18,843 nt of DNA from an uncultured Clostridia bacterium. GTDB lineage: Bacteria > Bacillota > Clostridia > Oscillospirales > Acutalibacteraceae. The DNA is taken from the NCBI GenBank assembly GCA_944382025.1, contig CALWMQ010000035.1:1-18843 (forward strand), given 5' to 3'. The notes under the pieces were generated by a model. It had not been told where the DNA came from, made no database searches, and worked only from the letters and a program-made list of their open reading frames with translations. Below are positions 1 through 7,797 of this stretch, one piece after another. The position numbers and the translations under genes are program-made. Positions within the stretch are counted from its first letter, which is position 1. Each line of letters opens with the position of its first letter.

Positions 1-431
1 GGACGCCATATGGGCCGGGCGGGCCAACTACCGGCACAACCCCGCCTGTAACCGATCCCGGTACCCAGGCTCCCACTGAACCGACCGATTCGGTGACCGA
101 TCCTACCCAAGCGCCTACTGACCCCACAGATCCGGTGACTGATCCTACCCAAGCGCCTACTGACCCCACGGATCCGGTGACCGATCCTACCCAAGCGCCT
201 ACCGATCCCACGGATCCGGTGACCGATCCTACCGAAGCACCTACCGAGCCCACGGATCCGGTGACCGATCCTACCGAAGCACCTACCGAGTCTACCGATC
301 CCGCCACCGGTTCTACCGAAGGGCCTACCGAGTCTACCGATCCGGTGACCGGGCCTACGGAATCCACGGACGGCACATCTGACCAGCCTCCGGCACAGGA
401 GACCGATGACCCTCAGACTCCGGAAGGGTAG
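1..431 (+). CDS. C-terminal part of a Pro/Thr/Asp-rich repeat protein (5' end outside window)
   Basis: The reading frame is open from position 3 to the TAG at 429-431, so the true start lies upstream of the window; the in-frame GTG at 93 is just the first valine codon of a repeat. The visible 142 residues are almost wholly low-complexity: a 14-residue unit (VTDPTQAPTDPTDP and variants) repeated about seven times, then a Ser/Gly/Glu-rich tail ending QTPEG. There is no transmembrane helix, LPXTG sorting motif or recognisable domain. Such Pro/Thr arrays are usually extended surface-exposed linkers or tails in Gram-positive bacteria, so the missing N-terminal part is probably exported or membrane-anchored (inference). 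A related Thr/Pro linker occurs in the fusion protein at 1841-5383. Function cannot be assigned from this fragment. Confidence 0.75.
   Translation, partial: TPYGPGGPTTGTTPPVTDPGTQAPTEPTDSVTDPTQAPTDPTDPVTDPTQAPTDPTDPVTDPTQAPTDPTDPVTDPTEAPTEPTDPVTDPTEAPTESTDPATGSTEGPTESTDPVTGPTESTDGTSDQPPAQETDDPQTPEG
48..344 (+). repeat. In-frame 42-bp tandem repeat coding a PT-rich 14-mer
   Basis: Units start at 48 (45 bp, with an extra Gly codon), 93, 135, 177, 219, 261 and 303, each opening with GTG-ACC-GAT or a close variant. Units 93, 135 and 177 code for identical peptides and differ only at synonymous positions. Later units drift: Q to E, D to E or S, and finally ATGSTEGPTESTDP. An eroded eighth copy runs to about 386. 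The gradient from uniform central to divergent 3' copies suggests expansion by slippage or unequal crossing-over within the gene. Confidence 0.9.
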
Positions 432-613
432 AACTTTGCCAGGCGATATCCGCGGGAGACTGGAGCTGTGCCCAAACGGTGAGGGGATTGCCTGCCGTTT
501 CCCACGGTATCTGCTCTGTGGAGTAGGGGCTGTTCCTGCCGTGAAAACGCTTTATATGCTTCCCGATTCCTGGGAGCATGGACTGTAAATTTATCTGTTC
601 TGGAGGATACAAC

Positions 614-1798
614 GTGTCGCAATTCAAGGAAATCCTACTGATTAAAAACGGTGAGCTGGCTTTGAAAGGCCTGAACCGAGGTACCTTTGAGGCGGTGCTG
701 CTGAAAAATCTCCGCTACCGTCTGCGGCCTCTGGGAAAATTTGGACTGCGCAAAGCACAGTCCACTATCTATATTGAGCCATTGGAGGCTGGTACCGACC
801 TGGATGAGGTCAGTGACCGAGTTGCCCAGGTATTCGGTATTTCCGCCTTTTCCCGGGCTATGGTGGTGGAAAAGGAGATGGGGGCTATTCTGGAAGGCGC
901 CGCCTCCTATTTGGCGGAAGCCCTTCAGCAAGCCCGGAGCTTTAAGGTGGAAGCCCGCCGGGCTGACAAGTCTTTCCCCCTGGGTTCCCCGGAAATCTGC
1001 GCCCAGGTAGGGGAATATTTGCTGGAACGATTCCCCCATCTGCGGGTGGATGTCCATGCTCCGGAACTGACGGTGTGGATTGAAATCCGGGATTTCGCCG
1101 CCTATATCCACGCTCCTCAGCGTGCTGGGGCCGGCGGTATGCCGGTAGGAACCGGCGGACGGGCCGCGATCCTGATTTCCGGGGGTATCGATTCCCCGGT
1201 GGCCGCTTACATGATGGCCAAACGGGGGGTTGAACTGACCGCCGTGCATTTTGCGTCCCCGCCGTACACCAGCGAGCGGGCTGAGATGAAGGTGGTTTCC
1301 CTCCTGGAACAGGTAGCCGCCTATGCGGGGCGGATCGATCTGCGTATTGTACCTTTTACGCATATTCAGGAGGAAATCCAGCGAAAATGCCCGGAGGATT
1401 TGTTTACCCTCATTATGCGCCGGTTCATGATGCGTATTGCCGCCCGCGTTGCCCGGTCTGCTGACTGCGGCGCCCTGGTCACCGGTGAGAGCGTGGGGCA
1501 GGTCGCCAGCCAGACCATCCCCGCCCTGGCCTGCACTGACGCGGCAGCCGATCTTCCTGTGTTCCGGCCGGTGATCGGTATGGACAAAGAGGAAATTATC
1601 GCCATTGCCCGGCGCATCGGTACCTTTGAAACATCCATCCAGCCTTATGAGGACTGTTGTACCGTGTTTACCCCACGCCATCCCCGGACCCGCCCCAAGC
1701 TGGAAATGGTGGAGCAGGCCGAAGAGGCTCTGGATATCGAAACGCTGATTGAAGAAGCGCTGGCCGGCATCCGCCGGCAGATGGTGCATTCCCGCTGA
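614..1798 (+). CDS. thiI: tRNA 4-thiouridine synthase ThiI (short, rhodanese-less form)
   Basis: ThiI adenylates U8 of tRNA and transfers sulfur to make 4-thiouridine; in many bacteria it also supplies sulfur for the thiamine thiazole. The protein (394 aa) opens with EILLIKNGELALKGLNR, typical of ThiI, followed by the ferredoxin-like and THUMP region (about residues 20-165) and the PP-loop ATPase motif SGGIDSP at residues 189-195. A conserved Cys-rich stretch (CCTVFTPRHPRTRPK) lies near residue 350. The protein ends there, lacking the C-terminal rhodanese domain of the E. coli enzyme, as is usual in Firmicutes, where a separate cysteine desulfurase donates sulfur. No desulfurase gene is visible in the window. 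I chose GTG 614 because GGAGG at 602-606 sits correctly before it and the conserved N-terminus begins there; an in-frame ATG at 578 would add 12 unconserved residues. The fusion gene follows 42 bp downstream on the same strand. Confidence 0.95.
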   Translation: MSQFKEILLIKNGELALKGLNRGTFEAVLLKNLRYRLRPLGKFGLRKAQSTIYIEPLEAGTDLDEVSDRVAQVFGISAFSRAMVVEKEMGAILEGAASYLAEALQQARSFKVEARRADKSFPLGSPEICAQVGEYLLERFPHLRVDVHAPELTVWIEIRDFAAYIHAPQRAGAGGMPVGTGGRAAILISGGIDSPVAAYMMAKRGVELTAVHFASPPYTSERAEMKVVSLLEQVAAYAGRIDLRIVPFTHIQEEIQRKCPEDLFTLIMRRFMMRIAARVARSADCGALVTGESVGQVASQTIPALACTDAAADLPVFRPVIGMDKEEIIAIARRIGTFETSIQPYEDCCTVFTPRHPRTRPKLEMVEQAEEALDIETLIEEALAGIRRQMVHSR

Positions 1799-1840
1799 AC
1801 TCCCTTTAAACGTGTGGACCCGTTTGACCCGGAGGTGTTT

Positions 1841-4800
1841 ATGAACGCAGAAATCATTACAGTAGGCACTGAACTGCTGCTGGGAGATATCCTGGATTCC
1901 AACAGCCAGTTCCTGTCCCGGGAACTGGCCGCTTATGGCATAGGCATGCTGTACCAGTCCACGGTGGGCGATAATATCGACCGCCTGGGCCAGGTGCTCT
2001 CCTTAGCCCTTAGCCGCAGCGACCTCGTGGTCCTGGCCGGCGGACTTGGGCCTACTCAGGACGACCTGACCCGGGAAACGGTGGCCAAGGTTCTGAACCT
2101 TCCCCTGGAACTCCATGAGGAGAGCTGGATCCGGATTCAGGAATACTTTCAAAATACCGGCCGGGAAATGTCCGACAATAACCGGAAACAGGCCATGCTG
2201 CCTCAAGGTGCCGTGGTTTTTCCCAATGACCATGGTACCGCTCCCGGCTGCGCTGTGGAACGCTATGGCCAGTGCGTCATTATGCTGCCCGGCCCCCCCA
2301 GGGAACTGATTCCCATGTTTGATGACTACGTGGCACCCTACCTGTCCAAATTTTCAGGCGGAACCATCTTTTCCCGCACGGTAGGGGTTTTCGGCCTGTC
2401 CGAGTCCGCGGTGGCCCAGCGGCTCGCCGACTTGATGTGCGAGGCTAATCCAACCGTTGCCCCCTATGCCAAGGATGGGGAAGTCGTGCTGCGGGTTACG
2501 GCTAAGGCGGCGGATCAGGAGGCGGCTAAAGCCCTATGTGATCCTGTGGTGGAGGATATCCGTTCCCGGCTGACCGCCAACGTTTACGGTGTGGATGCCG
2601 GCAGCCTTCAGAAAACCGTGGTGTCCCTCCTGGAAGAAAAACAACTGAAAATCGCTACCGCTGAATCCTGTACTGCCGGACTGCTCTCCAGCCGGATTAC
2701 CGAAGTTCCTGGCGCTTCCAGGGTCTTTGAGTGTGGGATAGCCGCGTATTCCAATGAAATCAAGCACAATATATTGGGGGTTGATCAACATCTGCTTGAT
2801 GAGCACGGTGCGGTGAGCCCTGAAGTAGCCTGCGCCATGGCTATGGGTGCCCGGATGGCGGGAAAAGCTGCCTTGGGTGTCGGCATCACCGGCGTTGCCG
2901 GTCCGGATCCCAGCGAGGGTAAACCGGTGGGAACGGTATATGTGGCTCTGGCGGATGAAAAACGGGTCTGGGTTAAAAAAATTGCGGCGGGACATGGGGA
3001 CAATGATCGGGAATATATCCGGATTGTAGCGACTTCCAACGCGCTGGATATGGTGCGCCGGTATCTGGAAGCTCTGCCCGGCGTTATGGCAGGCGGGGAA
3101 CTGATCCAGGCCCCCGCCGAACACATACCACCGGTTATCCCCGCCGCCCCTCCTGTGAAGACAAAACCTTCCGCATTTAAAATTACCGGTATTGTACTGG
3201 CTATTCTCCTGTTGCTGGCAACGGTGGGAATGTTGCTGTATGTTTATGTTCTGGCTCCGTATTTCAACTGGAAGCTGTATGAACAGGTTTCCGGTATGTA
3301 CGATAAAAACACCGGCACATCCGAGGTGGTCCCCTCGGGAAGTGATTATCCCGAAGGGATGCTGGTGCAGTTCAGTACCCTGTACAGCGCTAATACGGAT
3401 ATCCGCGGCTGGGTTCATATCGCTGACACGGATATCGATTACCCGGTGGTCCAGAGCCGGGTTGAGGGCTTTTACAGCAATCATGATTTCTATAAACGCA
3501 CTTCCTCCTATGGTGTGCCCTATTTCGGCAGCCAGGCGGATTTTGCCGACAGCAGCTATCAGGACCGTGCCCTCGTGGTCTATGGAAACAATACCGGAGA
3601 TGGCCAGATGTTCTCCCAACTGGTGGAGTATGGGGATCTGGCGTTCCTTCAGAACCATCCCATGGTGGAGATGAACACCTTGTACCGCAATGCCCAATGG
3701 AAAATTTTTGCGGTTATGGTTGTCAGTACCTTGGATGAACCGGAGGAAAATGATGAACCGGAGGAAAATTTTGATTTTACTCGCAATGTGTTTGCCGGCG
3801 AGGAAGATTTTCTGGAATATGTGGGAGAAATACGGGATCGCTCCCTGTTTGACATTCCCACAACGGTGGAAGCGCAGGACAACCTTCTGATGCTGACGAC
3901 CACCGCTTCCGCAGAATACGGCTTTCCAGGCGCCCGTATTGTGGTGGTTGCCCGCCAGGTCCGCCAAGGGGAGGAAGCGGCCAATGATCTGAGTGCCGCG
4001 GTGGAAAACGATGACGTGATTATGCCTCAGGAATGGGATGACGACAGCAGGACTTCTGCTGCCCAACCAACTACCTTATGGATGGATACCACCTCAACGG
4101 GCTCCACAGGAAATGACATTACGACTACAACGGGGTCAGTGGATACCGGTACGGATCCTACCGAAACCACTACCGCTACCGAAACCACCGTACCTACCTC
4201 TGTTCAGGAAACCACCCAGCCCGCTACCACTACTGAGAAGACTACCACCACTACCTTGCCGCCTCCGCCGACGGAGCCGTCTGTTCCTCCGACTGAGGAG
4301 TCTACTGCCCCTACCACCACGCCGCCTACCGATCCGGATCCGGTGGAGCCGTTACCCAGCGTTCCCGACGGCACTCTGTCCGGAATCTATGCGGAAGCGG
4401 AGTACCTATCCTATTTCCGGCTTAAGTTTGGAGATTCCCGTCCCTCAGGAATTACTATCCCGGAAAATGGCATTTTTGCCCCTTCCACCAAGGAAGAGCT
4501 GCAATTTGCTCTGGCCTGCGCAGTCAAATATGAGATGAGTACCGCTTCCTTTATGAAGAATTCCACCGAAGCGGTAAAGGCCCAGGCCGTGGCTGCCTAC
4601 AGCTATATTCTTAATTGCTGCAAGGGCGGCGACGCGTATAGTCTGGTTAAAAGCATCAACCTGTCCAATGCTACTGATAAAAAGATCTATGACGCGGTAG
4701 GAGAGGTATTGGGTGTTAAAATTATCGATACCAAAAAGTCCATGCTGGATGGGCTGATCCCCACCTATTATTCCGCCATGTCCTGCGGCGTTACGGCGAA

Positions 4801-5383
4801 CAGCCAACATTATTGGAGCGCCGCCCAGCCATGGGCTCAGAGCGTTATCAGCCAGTATGATAACGAGGAAACCGTATCCAAATACGGCGGCCTTTTCTCC
4901 AAATCTCTCACCATGTCCAAAGAACAGTTCAAACAGCAGGTCTTAATGGGGATCAGCGATATCCCGGGCGCCGTGATGGATGAGTCTCAGTTTGACATGA
5001 CAGATGGAACTGTTCCGTTCACGGTGATTGAGTACGATGGCGTCACCGGCGGTGAGCGCAGGTATGTGTATAAAACGTCCCTGACGTATCGTATCGGTGC
5101 TAAAACGTATAACGTCACTGGTAAACAGCTGCGGGCCTGGCTGGTTTTTCCTGTTACCGAAACCACTTCCGCCGCCCTGCGTTCCCATTGCTTCGATGCG
5201 GTCTGCAGCGGCCAGGATCTTACCTTCACCACCTATGGGTACGGTCACGGAATCGGAATGAGCCAGTATGGCGCTATTGGGCTTGCCAACGAAGCGGGGT
5301 GGAGCTATATTGAGATCCTGCGCCATTACTATTCCATTACCGATACCACCGACCATCAAATCGTCATGCCGGTGTGGGAATAA
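1841..5383 (+). CDS. cinA: CinA - transmembrane - inactive sortase B - SpoIID/LytB fusion protein
   Basis: One uninterrupted 1180-aa frame carries parts that are normally separate proteins. Residues 1-170: MoCF/CinA nucleotide-binding domain (GGLGPTQDD at 67-75). Residues 260-415: CinA amidase domain (nicotinamide-nucleotide amidase family) with AESCTAG, nucleophile Ser276. Residues 448-472: one hydrophobic helix. Residues 480-715: class B sortase fold (DIRGWVHI, DIDYPVVQ, SNHDFY, GARIVVVAR), but the catalytic YGH is YGN (Asn583) and the TLSTC region reads LTTTAS (686-690), so His and Cys are missing; Arg699 remains. About 728-848: Thr/Pro-rich linker. About 855-1180: SpoIID/LytB domain with VKYEM (Glu898, the catalytic glutamate position), KAQAVAAYSY and GYGHGIGMSQYGA (1133 onward). 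Expected topology is CinA inside, sortase fold and SpoIID outside (inference). Start ATG 1841 follows GGAGGTG at 1831-1837; GTG 1814 lacks such a site. An in-frame ATG at 3086 could start a separate TM-sortase-SpoIID product. Confidence 0.9.
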   Translation: MNAEIITVGTELLLGDILDSNSQFLSRELAAYGIGMLYQSTVGDNIDRLGQVLSLALSRSDLVVLAGGLGPTQDDLTRETVAKVLNLPLELHEESWIRIQEYFQNTGREMSDNNRKQAMLPQGAVVFPNDHGTAPGCAVERYGQCVIMLPGPPRELIPMFDDYVAPYLSKFSGGTIFSRTVGVFGLSESAVAQRLADLMCEANPTVAPYAKDGEVVLRVTAKAADQEAAKALCDPVVEDIRSRLTANVYGVDAGSLQKTVVSLLEEKQLKIATAESCTAGLLSSRITEVPGASRVFECGIAAYSNEIKHNILGVDQHLLDEHGAVSPEVACAMAMGARMAGKAALGVGITGVAGPDPSEGKPVGTVYVALADEKRVWVKKIAAGHGDNDREYIRIVATSNALDMVRRYLEALPGVMAGGELIQAPAEHIPPVIPAAPPVKTKPSAFKITGIVLAILLLLATVGMLLYVYVLAPYFNWKLYEQVSGMYDKNTGTSEVVPSGSDYPEGMLVQFSTLYSANTDIRGWVHIADTDIDYPVVQSRVEGFYSNHDFYKRTSSYGVPYFGSQADFADSSYQDRALVVYGNNTGDGQMFSQLVEYGDLAFLQNHPMVEMNTLYRNAQWKIFAVMVVSTLDEPEENDEPEENFDFTRNVFAGEEDFLEYVGEIRDRSLFDIPTTVEAQDNLLMLTTTASAEYGFPGARIVVVARQVRQGEEAANDLSAAVENDDVIMPQEWDDDSRTSAAQPTTLWMDTTSTGSTGNDITTTTGSVDTGTDPTETTTATETTVPTSVQETTQPATTTEKTTTTTLPPPPTEPSVPPTEESTAPTTTPPTDPDPVEPLPSVPDGTLSGIYAEAEYLSYFRLKFGDSRPSGITIPENGIFAPSTKEELQFALACAVKYEMSTASFMKNSTEAVKAQAVAAYSYILNCCKGGDAYSLVKSINLSNATDKKIYDAVGEVLGVKIIDTKKSMLDGLIPTYYSAMSCGVTANSQHYWSAAQPWAQSVISQYDNEETVSKYGGLFSKSLTMSKEQFKQQVLMGISDIPGAVMDESQFDMTDGTVPFTVIEYDGVTGGERRYVYKTSLTYRIGAKTYNVTGKQLRAWLVFPVTETTSAALRSHCFDAVCSGQDLTFTTYGYGHGIGMSQYGAIGLANEAGWSYIEILRHYYSITDTTDHQIVMPVWE
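3734..3769 (+). repeat. Perfect 18-bp tandem duplication inside the sortase-like domain
   Basis: The 18 bases at 3734-3751 are repeated exactly at 3752-3769, giving DEPEEN twice (residues 632-643). This acidic insert lies in the part of the sortase-B fold between the strand reading WKIFAVMVVST and the helix before the expected catalytic Cys strand. It keeps the frame and looks like a recent slippage event in a tolerant loop. Confidence 0.9.
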
Positions 5384-5599
5384 ACACGTCTGGATCCATG
5401 GCCCGCAACCGGGTCTCTTTGGGGCACGCCAGCCTGTCGCCCCATACCCGTCTATCTGTCTTTTACAGTGGCGGCCCTTGAAGGGCAGTGCCCCCATGGT
5501 GTCACTGGGTGTCATTTGTATACACCGACAGGATTGCCGGAACTCCCCTACCGGGAAGGCAGTATTCCCTTTTCTGTAGATCATTTTCCCCCGTATGTG

Positions 5600-5635
5600 A
5601 ATCCCCTCTTCCGCATACATGCGGAAGAGGGGATT
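5600..5635 (+). terminator. 17-bp perfect hairpin downstream of the fusion gene
   Basis: Left arm 5600-5616 and right arm 5619-5635 are perfectly complementary, leaving only two bases between them. It lies about 215 bp after the fusion gene stop and is followed by CTTTG, a weak U-tract. It may end plus-strand transcription, or be a copy of a dispersed palindromic repeat. The dyad alone does not set the strand. Confidence 0.55.
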
Positions 5636-5880
5636 CTTTGAGTAAACGTATGGCGCAGGAAAAAATACGTACCTCTTGGTAAGAGGCACCTATTCCTTCT
5701 TTTAGATAGGGGAAGGCTATCAGGAAGGGCAGGGAAGACGATCTAAAACCCAAAAATTCTGAAGTTGGATGGCGGCAGAAGCAACAATTCCTATCGTTTT
5801 CTATCATTCCCTACCAGACCGCATAAGCGCTCTATTCAGGCGCCGCCTTCGAGAGCGGATATATGGTGGGAAACAGAACG

Positions 5881-5926
5881 GCCGGTGAAAATACCCCTGA
5901 GAGCGCCAAACGGTATTTTCACCGGC
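5881..5926 (-). terminator. 15-bp perfect hairpin downstream of the ABC-F gene
   Basis: Arms 5881-5895 and 5912-5926 (GCCGGTGAAAATACC and its complement) enclose a 16-base loop. It lies about 115 bp past the ABC-F stop on the minus strand and is the best candidate for that transcript's end. The minus-strand sequence after it (CGTTCTGTTTCCC) is only modestly U-rich, so it could also act from the other side or be a repeat element. Confidence 0.5.
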
Positions 5927-6041
5927 CTGAATATTTCATATGACTGGGACATGTAGACAGCGGATCAGATGAAACCCGGCCGTCCATTTCTCCTATCTCT
6001 TATTGGAAATCCCCATAAGGAAGAGGGGACTGGGCACACAT

Positions 6042-7640
6042 TTATTTTTGCCCGGCCTTCCAGTCCAGATAATCATCGTAGGACATAGCTTTGTCCACGA
6101 TGGTGCCATCAGGCTGGAACTCGATGATCCGGTTGGCGACTGTCTGGATGAACTGGTGGTCATAGGAGGAGAACAGGACATTACCCTTGAAATCCATAAG
6201 CCCATCATTGACCGCAGTAATGGATTCCAGATCCAGGTGGTTGGTGGGCTGGTCCAGCACCAGAACGTTGGAGCCGAACATCATCATTCTCGACAGCATG
6301 CACCGTACCTTTTCGCCGCCGGACAGCACCTTCACCGGCTTTAGTACGTCATCCCCGGAGAACAACATTTTTCCAAGGAAGCCTCGTAGATAGGTTTCAG
6401 TGTTGTCGGAGGAATACTGGTTGAGCCATTGCAGCAGGTTCTCGTCCCGGCCCTCGAAAAACGCTGAGTTATCCTTGGGGAAGTAGGACTGGGTGGTAGT
6501 GCCTCCCCATTTGAAGGTGCCGGAATCCGGCTCCAGTTCCTCCATAAGGATTTTAAACAGGGTGGTAACGGCGATTTCGTTTTCCCCCACAAAGGCGATT
6601 TTGTCCCCTTTATTGACCCGGAAGGAGACATGGTTCAGCACCTGGACCCCGTCCACCGTCTTGCACAGATCTTCCACCGCCAGGATTTCCTTCCCAGCCT
6701 CCCGGTCCATGGTAAAGCCCACAAAGGGATACCGGCGGGAGGAGGCCGGCATTTCCTCTACCGACAGCTTTTCAATCAGCTTTTTCCGGGAAGTGGCCTG
6801 ACGGGATTTGGATTTGTTGGCCGAGAACCGCTGGATAAAGTTTTGCAGTTCCTTGATCTTGTCCTCCGCCTTTTTGTTCTGGTCCTTGATCATCCTCTGC
6901 ATCAGCTGGCTGGACTCGTACCAGAAATCGTAGTTTCCCACGTAAATCTTGATCTTGTTGTAATCCACATCCACAATGTGGGTGCAGACGTTATTCAGGA
7001 AATGTCTGTCATGGGACACCACGATGACCGTACCCGCGTAATCCATGAGAAAATCCTCCAGCCAGCGGATGGAAGCGGTATCCAGGTGGTTGGTAGGCTC
7101 GTCCAGCAGAATGATGTCGGGCTGGCCGAACAGGGCCTGGGCCAACAGGATTTTTACCTTGCTTTTGTCCGGCTGGGCTCCCATGGATTCTGTCAGCAGA
7201 TCCTGGGACAACCCCAGCCCCTGCAGAATCCGTCCCGCCTCGGTCTCCGCGTCCCAGCCGTTCAGCTCCGCAAATTCCCCTTCCAGCTCCGCTGCCAGGG
7301 CGCCGTCCTCGTCTGTGAAATCCTCCTTGGCGTACAAAGCATCTTTCTGCTGCATGATCTCATACAGGCGGGGATTCCCCTGGATGATGGTGTCCAGCAC
7401 CGAATAGCTGTCATAGGCGTAGTGATCCTGCTTGAGCACCGACATCCGGTTTTTCGGGTCAATGGATACCTCTCCAGACGAGGGTTCCAGCTCCCCGGAC
7501 AGGATCCGCAGAAAGGTGGATTTCCCTGCCCCATTGGCCCCGATGACGCCGTAACAGTTGCCTGGGGTGAATTGCAGGTTTACATGGGTGAACAGGTTTT
7601 GCCCGCTGAAATTAAGACTGACATCCGATACAGTAATCAT
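6042..7640 (-). CDS. ABC-F family ATPase, YkpA/YbiT-like
   Basis: ABC-F proteins have two fused ATPase domains and no membrane part; characterised members act on ribosomes as translation factors or antibiotic-protection proteins. This 532-aa protein has Walker A GANGAGKST (34-42) and Walker B ILLDEPTNHLD ending at 187, then the charged interdomain linker (KKAEDKIKEL onward), and a second domain with LSGGEKV and VLDQPTNHLD. Two signatures deviate: the first domain has QPDKSKVKI where LSGGQ is expected, and the second P-loop reads GENEIAVTT, lacking the GK pair. As far as I recall, similar departures occur in the YbiT/YkpA branch, which favours that subfamily over antibiotic-resistance types. 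ATG 7640 is preceded by GGGAGG; an upstream in-frame extension to 7715 is not supported. It has its own promoter at 7767-7795 and is probably monocistronic. Its exact cellular role is unknown. Confidence 0.92.
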   Translation of the reverse strand: MITVSDVSLNFSGQNLFTHVNLQFTPGNCYGVIGANGAGKSTFLRILSGELEPSSGEVSIDPKNRMSVLKQDHYAYDSYSVLDTIIQGNPRLYEIMQQKDALYAKEDFTDEDGALAAELEGEFAELNGWDAETEAGRILQGLGLSQDLLTESMGAQPDKSKVKILLAQALFGQPDIILLDEPTNHLDTASIRWLEDFLMDYAGTVIVVSHDRHFLNNVCTHIVDVDYNKIKIYVGNYDFWYESSQLMQRMIKDQNKKAEDKIKELQNFIQRFSANKSKSRQATSRKKLIEKLSVEEMPASSRRYPFVGFTMDREAGKEILAVEDLCKTVDGVQVLNHVSFRVNKGDKIAFVGENEIAVTTLFKILMEELEPDSGTFKWGGTTTQSYFPKDNSAFFEGRDENLLQWLNQYSSDNTETYLRGFLGKMLFSGDDVLKPVKVLSGGEKVRCMLSRMMMFGSNVLVLDQPTNHLDLESITAVNDGLMDFKGNVLFSSYDHQFIQTVANRIIEFQPDGTIVDKAMSYDDYLDWKAGQK

Positions 7641-7766
7641 GGTTCCTCCCGTTTCGTGTCCGCAGGTTCTTTTTGCCCCGGGCCGCCGGACGGCGGAATA
7701 GTGCCTCCCTGCCAAAAAACAGCTTCCCGGAAAGGCCCTCTCGCGGCCGTTTTCGCACTGTTTGCC

Positions 7767-7795
7767 ATTGTAACATGATTTGGGAGGATATGCAA
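7767..7795 (-). promoter_or_regulatory. Sigma-A-type promoter for the ABC-F gene
   Basis: Read on the minus strand, TTGCAT (7790-7795) and TACAAT (7767-7772) are separated by exactly 17 bases, close to the consensus TTGACA-17-TATAAT. Transcription would start near 7760, giving a GC-rich leader of about 120 nt before ATG 7640. That leader contains CCGCCG-TC-CGGCGG dyads, but I see no clear terminator in it. The promoter abuts the stop codon of the upstream membrane-protein gene. Confidence 0.7.
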
Positions 7796-7797
7796 GC

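Larger units (their letters stand above)
5384..6041. other. 658-bp convergent intergenic region, no convincing gene
   Basis: This stretch separates the plus-strand fusion gene from the minus-strand ABC-F gene. It holds two long perfect inverted repeats (5600-5635 and 5881-5926) and smaller GC-rich dyads such as GCCCTTGAAGGGC near 5475. Short open frames on both strands (5488-5682, 5502-5807, 5765-5956) run through these palindromes, have no ribosome site and no recognisable motif, and are unlikely to be genes. No tRNA, attachment site or transposase was seen. Confidence 0.6.

Noticed and set aside
48..386. CRISPR-like array
   Set aside because: The 42-bp units are contiguous, in frame and without unique spacers; they encode a peptide repeat.
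635..1789. Long minus-strand open frame opposite thiI
   Set aside because: It mirrors a well-supported ThiI coding frame, has no ribosome site or recognisable motif, and its His/Gly/Pro-rich composition is typical of an antisense shadow.
2534..4066. 510-codon minus-strand frame opposite the fusion gene
   Set aside because: Opposite conserved CinA and sortase-fold sequence; no motif, odd composition, no start signal.
5502..5807. 101-codon minus-strand ORF in the convergent gap
   Set aside because: It spans the 17-bp palindrome and has no start signal or conserved feature.
6630..7778. 382-codon plus-strand frame opposite the ABC-F gene
   Set aside because: Shadow of conserved ABC-F motifs; no ribosome site or domain.
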